Counted from the stretch's first letter, positions 51,141 to 61,146 are shown. The stretch: 64,000 nt of DNA from an uncultured Granulosicoccus sp. (GCA_947492525.1 CANLNQ010000009.1:166314-230313), one strand, 5' to 3'. The notes: generated by a model not told the origin, from the letters alone. A program made the numbers and translations.

Positions 51141-52628
51141 TTATCCGAACTTCTTGCTCAGATAGGCCAGATAGGGCGCCGCATCGTTTGCCTCGAGCCC
51201 TAGCAATTGCAGTATTTCGGCACGTGTTTTCTGCCGCCCCCAACGCCAGACACTATTGCCCAGCGCACGGTTCAGCGGTGCGGTATTCGCCGCATTCAGG
51301 GCTTGGCGAACCTCGGGGGTCTCTCTGTCCAGATATGCCATCAGCTGAGCGGCCGTGGCATTGCCGATGGTATAGGTCGGAAAGGAACCCAGGTAGCCAG
51401 ACGACCAGTGCACATCCTGCAGGCAGCCATTGGCATCATCATCGACCTTGACGCCCAGGTCGTTCTGCATCGCCTCCCGCCAGAGCGCGGGAATATCGGC
51501 CACCGCCACTGAACCATCCATCAGACCCATCTCGATCCTGACGCGCAACATGATGTGCAGATCGTAGCTCAGTTCATCGGCCTCCACTCGAATGGGGCCG
51601 GGCTCGACCCGATTGACGGCCGCCAGAAATTCCTCGACGCTGACGTCGCGCAATTGCTCGGGAAAGGTATCTCGCAGCCGCGCATAGTGCGTCTCCCAGA
51701 ACGCCGCGCTTCGCCCAACGTGATTTTCATAGAGCCGTGACTGGCTTTCGTGCATGCCGAAACTCGTGCCACCGACCGCGTACAGGCCGATCATGTCGGT
51801 GGTGAAAGCGCTGCGCGTCAGTTCCGGGGCAATACCCTGTTCGTACAAGGCGTGTCCCACTTCATGGATGCTGCCGAAAATCGACATGGGCAGGTAGTTC
51901 TGTGGCCAGCGTGAGGTGATACGCACATCGTTGCGGGTGAAGCTGACTTCGAACGGGTGCACCGTGGTATCCAGTCGACCTCGTTCGAAATCGAATCCCA
52001 GAGAACGCGCTGTCTCTGCGGCGAATGCCTGCTGGCTGGCTGGCGGGTAGTCGCGATACAGGAAGTCGGTGCGCGGTACAGCTCGGCCACGCGCCGTGTC
52101 CAGCAAGGGAAGAATGCCATCGCGCAGTTCGCCGAAGAACCGGCTCAGACTGGCCGCTGTTTCGCCGGGTTCGTATATCTGCACCATCGGGTCGTAGGGG
52201 TGCTCTTCGTAACCGAGAGCCTCGGCTGATTGCCGGGCCAGATCCACGACCTTTTCCAGATGCGGTTGAAACACGGAAAAATCGGCTGTTGCGCGTGCCC
52301 TGGCCCAGGCGGCTCCAGCAACGGTTGCGCTTTCGGATTGTGCCTTGAGCAGAGCGGCAGGCAGTCGGCGGTGATAATCGATCGCTTCCTGCACCGCTAT
52401 GGCTGCCGGGTCTTCACCCGCGTCCTCAACCGCAGTCTGCATGGCAGGGTCCACGAGCATGTCGCGAGCCATGCCCATCAGTGTGGCAATCTGCTGTCCG
52501 CGCGTGGTGGCACCGCCGGCGGGCATCTGTGTGCGTGCATCCCAGTTGAGAGTGTTCACGGCGCACAGCAAGTCGTTTACGCGTGCAATTCTCTCACTCA
52601 GTTCCTCCATGCCTTGATCCTTGTTCAT
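51141..52628 (-). CDS. Metallocarboxypeptidase, M32 family
   Basis: 495 residues, thermostable carboxypeptidase 1 (Taq) fold that removes C-terminal residues from peptides in the cytoplasm. The zinc motif HEVGHALYEQG gives the HExxH pair and DMIGLYAVGGTSFGMHESQ contains the third ligand Glu. The start ATG at 52628 overlaps the DppF-type stop as ATGA, so this is the sixth gene of the dipeptide importer operon: peptides brought in are probably cut by it. Length is normal for the family. Confidence 0.94.
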   Translation of the reverse strand: MNKDQGMEELSERIARVNDLLCAVNTLNWDARTQMPAGGATTRGQQIATLMGMARDMLVDPAMQTAVEDAGEDPAAIAVQEAIDYHRRLPAALLKAQSESATVAGAAWARARATADFSVFQPHLEKVVDLARQSAEALGYEEHPYDPMVQIYEPGETAASLSRFFGELRDGILPLLDTARGRAVPRTDFLYRDYPPASQQAFAAETARSLGFDFERGRLDTTVHPFEVSFTRNDVRITSRWPQNYLPMSIFGSIHEVGHALYEQGIAPELTRSAFTTDMIGLYAVGGTSFGMHESQSRLYENHVGRSAAFWETHYARLRDTFPEQLRDVSVEEFLAAVNRVEPGPIRVEADELSYDLHIMLRVRIEMGLMDGSVAVADIPALWREAMQNDLGVKVDDDANGCLQDVHWSSGYLGSFPTYTIGNATAAQLMAYLDRETPEVRQALNAANTAPLNRALGNSVWRWGRQKTRAEILQLLGLEANDAAPYLAYLSKKFG

Positions 52629-53629
52629 GCCACGCCACCATCATTCAGATGGCACGCCACGGTGCGCAGTTCATCAGCCTGTGCCAGCCGTGGGACCTCG
52701 CGTCGACAGCGAGGACCCGCCTGTGGGCAACGCGGGTGAAAGGCGCAGCCCGGTGGCGGATTGATGGGGGAGGGAATCTCGCCCTGGATGGCTTCGAACA
52801 CGCGTTTGCCGGTGCCGACCGTCGGCACGGAGGCAAACAGCGCCGAGGTGTATGGGTGCAGAGGACGCTCGTAAAGATCCTTCGCGGGTGCCAGCTCGAC
52901 CAGGCGTCCCAGGTACATGATGGCCACTCGGTCGCAGACATGACGCACCACCGAGAGGTCATGACTGATGAACAGTGCCGTCAGTCCGAGGTTGCGCTGC
53001 AGGTCCATGAACAGGTTCAGCACCTGAGCCTGAATGGAAACATCCAGGGACGCCACGGCCTCATCCAGCACCAGTAGTTCGGGCTCCATGGCCAGCGCTC
53101 GCGCAATGGCGATACGCTGGCGCTGGCCTCCGGAGAACTGGTGTGGCAAGCGATCGGCATAGGCGGCTTCCAGCCCGACCTGTTCCAGCAGACTGCCCAC
53201 ACGCTCGGATACCGCATCGGCCGGAATGATCTTGTGGTAGCGAGGACCTTCCGCGATGGTCTCACCGACTTTCATGCGCGGGTTGAGGCTGGCAAACGGA
53301 TCCTGGTGGATCATCTGTACTTGGGTGGTCAGCTTCTCCGCCGTACCGCGCTGATCCCGTGTAATGGGTTTGCCATCGAGCATGACCGTGCCATCACTGG
53401 GTGCGTGGATGCCGGCAACCACTCTCCCCAGCGTGGACTTGCCGCAGCCGGACTCACCGACCACTCCCAGCACTTCACCTCGGGCGACCTCCAGCGTGAC
53501 ATCGGTCAGGGCATGGACCACAACAGGTTCGCCTCCACCGGTCAGTCTTCCCGCCAGGCGTTCTGCCAGTCCGGGTTTGCGGGTGAAGCGTTTTGACACC
53601 TGATCGATGGTCAGAAGTGGTTTGCTCAT
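52625..53629 (-). CDS. Peptide ABC transporter ATP-binding protein, DppF/OppF type
   Basis: 334 residues from ATG 53629 (preceded by GGAGG), overlapping the DppD-type stop as ATGA. Walker A GESGCGKST, signature FSGGQRQRIAIARALA, Walker B LLVLDEAVASLD and H-loop FISHDL. The C-terminal oligopeptide-type Cys motif (PPPGCAFHPRCP and AGPRCRREVP) may bind an iron-sulfur cluster, as in the family. Works with the DppD-type subunit. Confidence 0.93.
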   Translation of the reverse strand: MSKPLLTIDQVSKRFTRKPGLAERLAGRLTGGGEPVVVHALTDVTLEVARGEVLGVVGESGCGKSTLGRVVAGIHAPSDGTVMLDGKPITRDQRGTAEKLTTQVQMIHQDPFASLNPRMKVGETIAEGPRYHKIIPADAVSERVGSLLEQVGLEAAYADRLPHQFSGGQRQRIAIARALAMEPELLVLDEAVASLDVSIQAQVLNLFMDLQRNLGLTALFISHDLSVVRHVCDRVAIMYLGRLVELAPAKDLYERPLHPYTSALFASVPTVGTGKRVFEAIQGEIPSPINPPPGCAFHPRCPQAGPRCRREVPRLAQADELRTVACHLNDGGVA

Positions 53630-54591
53630 GAGCCCTCCAGAGGATGGTGGCACAGTACAATCTGACCGTCTCTGCTGTCGATGGGTGGTTCACTCTTGCA
53701 TTGTTCGGTGGCGCGGCTGCAGCGTGGCCGGAACGGACAACCGGATGGCAGTCGTGACAGTTGTGGCGTGGAGCCGGGTATCTGTGGTAGATGTCCGCCA
53801 GGCTCTTGCCGGGCCGGGATCGAGTCCAGCAGGCCCTGGGTATAGGGATGTCGCGGATTGCCGATGACCTGTTCGGCGGTACCCCGTTCGACGATACGGC
53901 CTGCGTACATGACACAGATATCGTCAGCCAGACTGGATACGACGGCCAGATCATGGGTGACCCAGACGATGGCTGTGCCGATATCATCGGCAAGCCGTCG
54001 TACCTCGGCCAGTATCTGCCCCTGAATGGAGACGTCCAGCGCTGTCGTGGGTTCGTCGGCAATGATCACACTGGGCCGGTGCAGCAATGCCATGGCAATC
54101 GCCACGCGTTGGCGCATGCCCCCGGAGAGTTGATGCGGATAGGCTTTCAGGCGCTCTGCAGGCGAGGGGATGCCGACGATTTCCAATGCCTTGCGCGACT
54201 CTTCCAGGGCATCACGCCTGGGCATCTTGCGGTGCACGCGCACGGCCATCGCCATCTGGTCGCCTATGCGCAGTACCGGGTTCAGCGTCATCATGGGATC
54301 CTGAAAGACCATGGCCAGGCGGCTGCCACGCATCTTGCGCATGTCATCATCTGACAGGCTGCGCAGGTCGACCCCGTCCACGGTAACCGAGCCGGCCACC
54401 ACTTGTCCCGGCTCATCAACCAGACCCATGATGGAGAAACCGGTGACGCTCTTGCCGGAGCCGCTTTCACCCACCAGGCCGAGAATACGCCCCGATTCGA
54501 CCGAAAAACTGACGTCGTTCACGGCCGTGACACTGCCGCCCCGGGTGTCAAAACGAGTGGTCAGGCCGCTGACATCCAGTGCGGCGCTCAT
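53626..54591 (-). CDS. Peptide ABC transporter ATP-binding protein, DppD/OppD type
   Basis: 321 residues. Walker [10 protein letters not shown], signature [15 protein letters not shown], Walker [13 protein letters not shown] and H-loop WVTHDL, with the C-terminal Cys motif ([18 protein letters not shown]). Overlaps both neighbours by 4 bases. Every transporter junction but the dppA-B gap is overlapped, so expression is coordinated. Confidence 0.93.
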   Translation of the reverse strand: MSAALDVSGLTTRFDTRGGSVTAVNDVSFSVESGRILGLVGESGSGKSVTGFSIMGLVDEPGQVVAGSVTVDGVDLRSLSDDDMRKMRGSRLAMVFQDPMMTLNPVLRIGDQMAMAVRVHRKMPRRDALEESRKALEIVGIPSPAERLKAYPHQLSGGMRQRVAIAMALLHRPSVIIADEPTTALDVSIQGQILAEVRRLADDIGTAIVWVTHDLAVVSSLADDICVMYAGRIVERGTAEQVIGNPRHPYTQGLLDSIPARQEPGGHLPQIPGSTPQLSRLPSGCPFRPRCSRATEQCKSEPPIDSRDGQIVLCHHPLEGS

Positions 54592-55526
54592 CGACTGTTC
54601 CTCGGGTCCAGCACAGTGCGGACCTGGTCACCGACAAGGTTGATGGCGACAACCGTGATCATCAGAAAGATTCCCGGATAGATGGATAGCCAGTAGCGAC
54701 CGGCATGTATGTACTTGAAGCCATTGGAGATCAGTGATCCCAATGAGGGTTCGGTCAAGGGCAGGCCGACACCCAGAAACGACAGCGTGGCCTCCAGCGA
54801 GATCGCGCTGGCGACCTGGACGGTGGCCACGACGATCAATGGCGGCAGCACATTGGGTAACAGGTGCCGGAACATGATGCGTCGCGTAGGCAGCGGTGTG
54901 GAACGCGCCGCTTCGATATAGTCCTTGCGCCGTTCTACTGATGCTGCCCCATGAGTGGTCCGCGCGAAGTAGGCGTATTGCGCCACCACCAGTGCCAGAA
55001 TGATCTGCGGAACCCCCTGTCCCAGCATGGCCACCAGCACCAGTGCCAGCAGGATGGCCGGCATGGACAGTTGCAGGTCCACGATGCGCATGAGCAAGGC
55101 TTCGAGCCTGCCACCAAAGTAGGCGGCACTGAGTCCCACGATGATGCCGACTGTCAGCGCCAGCACACCTGCGGACAAACCGATCACGAAGCTGGTGCGC
55201 AGGCCATACAGAATGGCAGAGAGCATGTCGCGTCCGGCATTGTCGGTGCCCAACAGCAAGGTGTAGCCACCAGAGCCAACCTCGCCAGGCGGCAGGAATG
55301 CGTCTGACCACTCCAGCAGGGACAGGTCATAGGGATCCTGAGGAACCAGCCAGGGTGCACCGAAAGCGCCGATAGTCAGTACGACGATGATAAAAAGAGC
55401 GATCAGGGCCACTCTGGACTCGCAGTAGTCCGACCAGAAATTGCGCAGGCGTGTCGCGGTGGTCTCCCGAGCGATGACCGGCAACGAATCTGCCACGTTG
55501 CTGTTGTCTGGTGAGGTGTTGTTCAT
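54588..55526 (-). CDS. Peptide ABC transporter permease, DppC type
   Basis: 312 residues starting at ATG 55526 in the sequence GTGATG, where the DppB-type stop TGA overlaps; the GTG at 55529 is the other possible start. Six helices with the typical sequence LLGTDNAGRDMLSAILYG after the first periplasmic loop and the EAA-like YIEAARSTPLPTRRIMFRHLLPN. Confidence 0.92.
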   Translation of the reverse strand: MNNTSPDNSNVADSLPVIARETTATRLRNFWSDYCESRVALIALFIIVVLTIGAFGAPWLVPQDPYDLSLLEWSDAFLPPGEVGSGGYTLLLGTDNAGRDMLSAILYGLRTSFVIGLSAGVLALTVGIIVGLSAAYFGGRLEALLMRIVDLQLSMPAILLALVLVAMLGQGVPQIILALVVAQYAYFARTTHGAASVERRKDYIEAARSTPLPTRRIMFRHLLPNVLPPLIVVATVQVASAISLEATLSFLGVGLPLTEPSLGSLISNGFKYIHAGRYWLSIYPGIFLMITVVAINLVGDQVRTVLDPRNSR

Positions 55527-56500
55527 CACGCGCCTCCCTTGAGTCGAACACGCGGATCCAGACGTGCATAGACCAGGTCGACGATCAGATTGATCATGAC
55601 AAACAGCACTACCACCATGACCAGGTAGGACACCATGACGGGGCGGTCCAGTTGCAGAATGCTGTCGATGATCAGCTTGCCCACGCCCGGCCAGTTGAAG
55701 ACCGTTTCGGTGACGACGGCAAAGGCCAGTGTCGAGCCCAGCTCCAGTCCGAATACCGTGACAATGGGAATCGAGATATTACGCAGAATGTGACTAAAGA
55801 CGATCTGTCGGTCCGGCAGACCCTGGGCGCGGGCGAAGCGCACGTACTCGGCGCCCATGGCCTCGACCATGCCGGCGCGCGTCAGTCGAATCAGCAGTCC
55901 CATCTTGAACAGGGATAGATTGATGGCGGGCATGATGACATGCGACCAGCCATTGGATGTGGCCAGTGAGGTGTCGAACCAGAGGAATCTGGCGACCTCG
56001 CCGCGGCCTCCCGATGGCAGCCAGCCCAGTTCAACGGCGAAACCCATGATCAACAGCATGCCGATCCAGAAGGTGGGTACCGAAAAACCGAGCACGGACA
56101 ACGCCATGATCAGCTTGGCACCCGGGCTCTTGGGTTTGTAGCCGGCATACAGTCCGGCGGGAATGCCGATGAGTGTGGCGATGACAACCGACACCAGGAC
56201 CAGCTCGACCGTGGCCGGCAATCGCGAGAATACAAGGCTGGTTACCGATATGTTGTACACCATGGATCGCCCGAAGTCCCCTTGGAAGATATTGCTCACA
56301 AAGGTGAAATACTGACGCCAGAGAGGTTGATCCAGTCCGTACTGACGGATCAGGTTCTCGCGTATTTCCTGGGTGGCGCCCGGATCGATCATGACATCGA
56401 TCGGGTTGCCAATGGCATAGACGCCGACGAACACGATGATCGACATGGCGAACACCACGACGACAGCTTGCGCGAGTCGTCCGATCAGATATCCGAACAT
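55526..56500 (-). CDS. Peptide ABC transporter permease, DppB type
   Basis: 324 residues. First helix VVVVFAMSIIVFVGVYAIG, the family periplasmic loop PIDVMIDPGATQEIRENLIRQYGLDQPLW, and EAA-like EYVRFARAQGLPDRQIVFSHILRN. It is separated from the binding-protein gene by 155 bases containing a hairpin. Confidence 0.92.
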   Translation of the reverse strand: MFGYLIGRLAQAVVVVFAMSIIVFVGVYAIGNPIDVMIDPGATQEIRENLIRQYGLDQPLWRQYFTFVSNIFQGDFGRSMVYNISVTSLVFSRLPATVELVLVSVVIATLIGIPAGLYAGYKPKSPGAKLIMALSVLGFSVPTFWIGMLLIMGFAVELGWLPSGGRGEVARFLWFDTSLATSNGWSHVIMPAINLSLFKMGLLIRLTRAGMVEAMGAEYVRFARAQGLPDRQIVFSHILRNISIPIVTVFGLELGSTLAFAVVTETVFNWPGVGKLIIDSILQLDRPVMVSYLVMVVVLFVMINLIVDLVYARLDPRVRLKGGA

Positions 56501-56621
56501 GGAAACCTCGGGCTCTTGGCGGTGTTAGTAGAGCTTGGCATTGTGCAGCTGGAATCAGAGTCAGGCGCTACGTGTGTCGAGGAACAGACGAGTGCAAGGA
56601 TGGAGGGACAGGGCAGATAGG

Positions 56622-56645
56622 GCGGGCACCCGGATGAATGCCCGC
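56622..56645 (-). promoter_or_regulatory. Small hairpin in the DppA-DppB gap
   Basis: GCGGGCA and TGCCCGC pair across a 10-base loop directly after the binding-protein stop. It may limit 3' decay or attenuate transcription into the permease genes, like the hairpin at 13880-13913 in the other importer operon. Weaker than that one. Confidence 0.4.
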
Positions 56646-56655
56646 TCTCGGCTTG

Positions 56656-58227
56656 TTACTCGGGCGTGATTTCGTAGGCGCGTGTTTCCTGATCAACCCG
56701 GGGTGGGAAGTCCAGCTCACCGGCCTTGGAAGCCCAGACGGTCTGCAGGATGACCGTGGGTATCAACGCACGATCTTCCATCGCGATGTACGAAGCTTCT
56801 TCATAGAGCTTGCGGCGCGGTTCGGCCTCGAGAGTCTGTGAGCCTTCTCCGAATACCTTGTCAAACTCCGGGTTGGTATAACCGCTACGGTTGAAGTTGC
56901 CGAAGCCTTTTTCGGCATCCTTGGTGTGGACCAGTGCGCCGTAGGTATACGCCGCTTCGCCGGTCAGGGTGCCCCAGGCGGACATGGTCATCGTGTATTC
57001 CTCGCGAGCCGCAGCAGGGAAGTACACCGTGCCGTTGAGTGCCTGAGCATTGACCGTCAAGCCCAGCTTCGACCACATCTGAGCCAGCGCTTCACAGACA
57101 ACCGCATCGCCGGGCACGCGGTTGTTAGTACAGGTGAAATCGATTTCGAAACCATCCGGGTAGCCCGCTTCAGCCAGAAGGGACTTGGCTTGTTCGATAT
57201 CGTATTCACGCTCGCCCAGCTTGTCGGAATACCCGAAGAAGCCTTCAGGCATCAGCTGATTGGCAGGAGTTCCGAGGCCTTCCAGAACAACACGTACCAG
57301 TGTCTTGCGGTCAATGGCGTAGTCCAGTGCCTTGCGCACTCTGAGATCCTGAAGCGGATTGACATCGATCTCCTTGCCGTTGACCTTGATGGGTTGAGGT
57401 ACTTCATCCTTCACGGAAGGCGCGATGTTCAGGATATAGATGGAGTCAGAGACAGAAGTCTCCAGGCTTGAATCGTTCTGCATGGCCACATAGTCCGTGG
57501 CCGGAACATAGTTGATCAGGTCAACCTGCCCGGACTTGAGCGCGGCGACGCGAGCAGCATCATCGGGTATTTCCCGACGGGTGACGTTTTCCCAGGCGGG
57601 TGCATCTCCCCAATAGTCATCGTTTCGTGTCAGCACCATGTCGCCTTTGGGCTGCCAGCTGACGAATTTGTACGGACCGGTGCCGATGGCCTTCTCGCCC
57701 GAATTGAATTCCTCGTTACGCGCTTCCATGCCGGTTTCCGATGGCACGACAAACAGACGAGTGAAATCGTTGGGCAGGGAGGGTGCGCGTCCCTTGGTTT
57801 TCACGCGCAGTGTGTAGTCGTCCACCACCTCTACCGAGTCGACGTATTTCGTGTATAGCGTCATCGGCATGGGGCCGGTGACTTCCGGAATTCTCTCGAT
57901 GGAAAACTTCACATCTTCGGCAGTGAAAGGGCTGCCATCATGAAAGGTCACCCCTTCGCGCAGGGTGAAATCCCAGGTGGTGTCGTCAATCGCTTCCCAG
58001 CTCAGTGCCAGCCCGGGCTTGAGTTGCAGTTTGTCATCGACGTCGACAACGGTATCGAACACATGGCGCAGCGCTTCTGCCTGGCTGCCGAGCGTCGACC
58101 AGTGGGGATCAATGGAATCAGGGCCGGCGCGCAGACCGATCATCAGGTCTTGCGCCATGACACCGGGGGCGGCGGTAAGCAGGGCGAGGGCTGCAATGCC
58201 GGGTCTGAGGGTGGTCTTCAACATCAT
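56656..58227 (-). CDS. Peptide ABC transporter binding protein, DppA type (SBP_bac_5)
   Basis: 523 residues from ATGATG (58227) with GGAG at the right distance. A signal peptide precedes QDLMIGL (cleavage near residue 25). Family signatures include LKPGLALSWEAIDDTTWDFTLREGVTFHDGSPFTAEDVKFS and LLAEAGYPDGFEIDF. Ligand class is di- or oligopeptide-like, but cyclic or modified amides are also carried by this family. First gene of the operon A-B-C-D-F-carboxypeptidase, divergent from a GntR regulator. Confidence 0.92.
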   Translation of the reverse strand: MMLKTTLRPGIAALALLTAAPGVMAQDLMIGLRAGPDSIDPHWSTLGSQAEALRHVFDTVVDVDDKLQLKPGLALSWEAIDDTTWDFTLREGVTFHDGSPFTAEDVKFSIERIPEVTGPMPMTLYTKYVDSVEVVDDYTLRVKTKGRAPSLPNDFTRLFVVPSETGMEARNEEFNSGEKAIGTGPYKFVSWQPKGDMVLTRNDDYWGDAPAWENVTRREIPDDAARVAALKSGQVDLINYVPATDYVAMQNDSSLETSVSDSIYILNIAPSVKDEVPQPIKVNGKEIDVNPLQDLRVRKALDYAIDRKTLVRVVLEGLGTPANQLMPEGFFGYSDKLGEREYDIEQAKSLLAEAGYPDGFEIDFTCTNNRVPGDAVVCEALAQMWSKLGLTVNAQALNGTVYFPAAAREEYTMTMSAWGTLTGEAAYTYGALVHTKDAEKGFGNFNRSGYTNPEFDKVFGEGSQTLEAEPRRKLYEEASYIAMEDRALIPTVILQTVWASKAGELDFPPRVDQETRAYEITPE

Positions 58228-58301
58228 GCATCTCCGATTGTTATTGACGGCTGTAACACTAAACGCAGTTTGCGGAAATGGTCAAGGCATTATTTTCCAT
58301 T

Positions 58302-58315
58302 GTTCACTAGCGAAC
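58302..58315. promoter_or_regulatory. Candidate operator in the divergent promoter region
   Basis: GTTCACTAGCGAAC, a 14-bp palindrome with a single mismatched pair, in the 183-bp gap between the binding-protein gene and the GntR regulator gene. It is placed to control both directions and is a reasonable target for that regulator. Confidence 0.5.
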
Positions 58316-58410
58316 TTCCAATTTCACTGAAGGTAGTGCTAAATGCTCGCAGGCATTCCTTCGATAGGCTCTTGTTGGAATCAAAATTGTTATGCTACAT
58401 TGATACGATA

Positions 58411-59427
58411 ATGACTCAAAATGAATCAAACTGCATAGGCGATGCACTAAAAAGGATCACGGACGCGATCGATGTTGATTCGTCCGTGTCCGTTTCGGTG
58501 CAGCTGCGAGGCGCGCTGGAATACGGCATAGCTACCGGAGAATTGCCAGCCAACTCTCGTCTGCCACCGGTTCGACGATTGGCGGCCTACCTGAAACTGT
58601 CACCGGTCACGGTCAGTAACGTCTATGCGGTGCTGCAGGAGCGGGGGCATATCGAAGGGCGCGTGGGTTCCGGCACCTTCGTGGTGGATCGTGGAAGGCC
58701 ATCCGCGTCTGAAACACTGCAGATGGCTGCGTTCGACAAACAGCTGGATGAGCTTGTCCGGATGGGGGAGACGCTGGGACTGTCACGCCAGGACATCGCC
58801 TTTCGGGTGGTGGTGGCATCAGCACGCAGAACGATCAAGCCGCTGCGCATTCTCATGCTGGCAACCTTTCGCGATACAACCGAAGCCTATGCCGAGGACT
58901 TGCGCGGTTTTGTTGATAGTGCTGACGAGGTGATTGCATGGAGTGTCGACAGGCTCGATGATGAAGTGCCTCCTGAAGCCGATCTGGTGTGTTGTCCACA
59001 TACCATGATCAGCGAGGCCAGGCGTCTGTTTCCCGAGACACCCGTGGTCGGTCTGACCCTGATTCCCAATGGCGCTACCCGAGTTGCATTGGCAACCATG
59101 CCGCCGGAAGCCACTGTACTGGTCGTGTCGTTCTTCGACGATTTTCTTGCCTTGATGAAAAGCGGCGTCTCGCGCTTCGCACCGCATGTCGATGACATCG
59201 TCGCAGTGCCGCGTAGTGATACGGATCTGGATGCCTTGCTTTCCAAAGCCGATGTGCTGATCCATTCCAGTGGTGCCGGCTATTTGAGGGACCAGCTGCG
59301 AGCGGATCAGATCGCCATTGAATACAAACATACCCCGGACAGCAACTCGGTGAAACAGGAGTTGCTACCGGCAATCGAAGCTGCACGAACCAGTGCAGTG
59401 TCCAAGGAGATAGATCGTGAAGATTAG
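58411..59427 (+). CDS. GntR-family transcription regulator with unassigned effector domain
   Basis: 338 residues from ATG 58411 (the open frame extends upstream across the intergenic region, which is not coding). The N-terminal winged helix (~25-95) reads like YtrA/HutC GntR proteins (LPPVRRLAAYLKLSPVTVSNVYAVLQERG, IEGRVGSGTFV). The C-terminal ~215 residues are not UTRA, FCD or aminotransferase (MocR). They alternate strands and helices (KPLRILMLATFRDTTEAYAEDLRGFV.., PVVGLTLIPNGATRVALATM, ADVLIHSSGAGYLRDQL), suggesting a Rossmann- or periplasmic-binding-like sensor. It should regulate both divergent operons. Its end overlaps the creatininase gene by 11 bases. Confidence 0.88.
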   Translation: MTQNESNCIGDALKRITDAIDVDSSVSVSVQLRGALEYGIATGELPANSRLPPVRRLAAYLKLSPVTVSNVYAVLQERGHIEGRVGSGTFVVDRGRPSASETLQMAAFDKQLDELVRMGETLGLSRQDIAFRVVVASARRTIKPLRILMLATFRDTTEAYAEDLRGFVDSADEVIAWSVDRLDDEVPPEADLVCCPHTMISEARRLFPETPVVGLTLIPNGATRVALATMPPEATVLVVSFFDDFLALMKSGVSRFAPHVDDIVAVPRSDTDLDALLSKADVLIHSSGAGYLRDQLRADQIAIEYKHTPDSNSVKQELLPAIEAARTSAVSKEIDRED

Positions 59428-60118
59428 TGATAGCAACTGGTTCGACGTGGAACGCTGGCTGGAAACTGATGACCGCTGTGTATTGCCGTTGGGCAGCACC
59501 GAACAGCATGCCTATCTGAGCCTGTCAGTCGACTCCATTCTGTCAGAGAAGATGGCAGGCGATGCGGCAGAGCCGCTGGGTGTGCCTGTCTTTCCGACCA
59601 TCCCGTATGGCCTGACGCCGTATTTCATGGCGTTTCCAGGCACCGTGTCGCTGAGTCTGAGTACCTATGCCACGGTGGTCCGTGAAGTGCTCGACAGCCT
59701 CTATAAAACCGGTTTCAGGCGTATTCTCATCGTCAACGGACATGGCGGAAACAGCCCCGTGCAGACAGCCTGTGCCGAATGGATGCAGGCAAACGAGGGG
59801 GCACGTTGTCGCTTTCATGACTGGTGGCGAGCGCCCAGAACCTGGGAGGCTGTGCAGTCCGTCGATCCCATCGCCTCGCATGCTTCGTGGATGGAGAACT
59901 TCCCCTGGACCCGGCTGGAAGGTCGGGAGATGCCGGGTGAGCAGAAGCCCTATGTCGACTTCGATCGTCTGCGCGATCGCAATGCCCAGGGGGTTCGCGA
60001 ACTGATTGGCGATGGAAACTATGGTGGCTACTATCAACGTTCGGATGAGGATACTCAGAAGATCTGGGATGTTGCCGTCAGCGAAACGCGTGAACTGCTG
60101 GAAGGCGATTGGCGATGA
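59417..60118 (+). CDS. Creatininase-family amidohydrolase
   Basis: 233 residues from a GTG at 59417 with GGAG eight bases ahead. Metal-binding motifs: GSTEQHAYLSLSVDS (Glu29, His31, Asp39) and VNGHGGN (His ~113). The family hydrolyses cyclic or linear amides, for example creatinine, formamides, or acts as a peptidase in MftE. The usual HGPHLPL tract is HAYLSLS here, so the pocket differs from creatinine amidohydrolase. Overlaps the regulator and PanE-like genes, hence a single message. Confidence 0.89.
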   Translation: MKISDSNWFDVERWLETDDRCVLPLGSTEQHAYLSLSVDSILSEKMAGDAAEPLGVPVFPTIPYGLTPYFMAFPGTVSLSLSTYATVVREVLDSLYKTGFRRILIVNGHGGNSPVQTACAEWMQANEGARCRFHDWWRAPRTWEAVQSVDPIASHASWMENFPWTRLEGREMPGEQKPYVDFDRLRDRNAQGVRELIGDGNYGGYYQRSDEDTQKIWDVAVSETRELLEGDWR

Positions 60119-61146
60119 AGACCGGTGCCGAGAACGATCCGATACTCATCTGGGGAGCCGGTGCCATAGGTGGCATTCTGGGGGCTTATTTCGCTCGCGC
60201 CGGCCAGGCGGTTCAGATGGTCGATATCGTGGAAGAACACGTGGACGCCATGCGCGGCGAGGGTCTGCTGATCGAGGGGCCGGTGGAAGAATTCAGACAG
60301 CAACTTCCCGCGGCTACACCGGCTGAATTGCGCGGCAGATACCGACGCGTGATTCTGGCCGTGAAGGCGCATCATACGGAAACCGCGCTCGATATGCTGA
60401 TGCCGCATCTGAGCGATGACGGTTATATCGTCTCTGCACAGAATGGCCTGAACGAGCGTCTGATCGCTGCACGTGTGGGGGCACAACGAACGCTGGGTTG
60501 TTTCGTGAATTTCAGTGCCGACTGGCTGGAAGCCGGACGCATACTCTATGGCAATCGCGCCGCCGTGGCTCTGGGTGAGCTGGATGGCAGCATGAGTGAT
60601 CGGCTGCGGGAGATGCATTCGCTGTTCAGTCTGGTCGAGCCCGATGCCGTGATGACAGATAACATCTGGGGCTATCTATGGGGAAAGATGGGTTATGGCT
60701 CTCTGCTGTTTGCTACAGCTCTGACCCCGGATTCCATGTCCGATGCCATGGATACACCCCGACATCGCCGTGTCTACGCTGCGCTTGGAGAAGAGGTCAT
60801 GAAGCTGGCCGAGGCCCAGGCAGTGGAACCGCTGGGATTCAATGGATTCGATCCCGAGGCTTTCAGAACAGCCGATGCCTGCCGGATAGACGAATCCATC
60901 AATGCCATGGTTGCTCACAACCGCAAGACGGCAAAGACACATTCTGGCATCTACCGGGATCTGGCCGTTCGCAAGCGCAAGACCGAGGTGGATGCCCAGA
61001 TTGGCACACTGGTCGAGATCGGTGCCCAGCATGGTATCCAGACGCCAGCCCTCGCACGGCTTTACCAGCTCATTCTCGATATCGAATCGGGCCAGCGCGA
61101 GCAGTCCAGTGAGTTACTCGATGTGATGGTGGCCTCATGCAGCTGA
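60115..61146 (+). CDS. 2-dehydropantoate 2-reductase (PanE/ApbA)-family protein
   Basis: 343 residues from ATG 60115 overlapping the creatininase stop as ATGA. N-terminal NADPH motif GAGAIGGILGAYFARAG, VILAVKAHHT with the conserved Lys, SAQNGLNE, and the C-terminal helical part with WGKMGYGSLLF containing the catalytic Lys. A second pantothenate enzyme is not nearby. Local context suggests reduction of a keto acid from the degraded compound rather than pantothenate synthesis. Confidence 0.9.
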   Translation: MKTGAENDPILIWGAGAIGGILGAYFARAGQAVQMVDIVEEHVDAMRGEGLLIEGPVEEFRQQLPAATPAELRGRYRRVILAVKAHHTETALDMLMPHLSDDGYIVSAQNGLNERLIAARVGAQRTLGCFVNFSADWLEAGRILYGNRAAVALGELDGSMSDRLREMHSLFSLVEPDAVMTDNIWGYLWGKMGYGSLLFATALTPDSMSDAMDTPRHRRVYAALGEEVMKLAEAQAVEPLGFNGFDPEAFRTADACRIDESINAMVAHNRKTAKTHSGIYRDLAVRKRKTEVDAQIGTLVEIGAQHGIQTPALARLYQLILDIESGQREQSSELLDVMVASCS

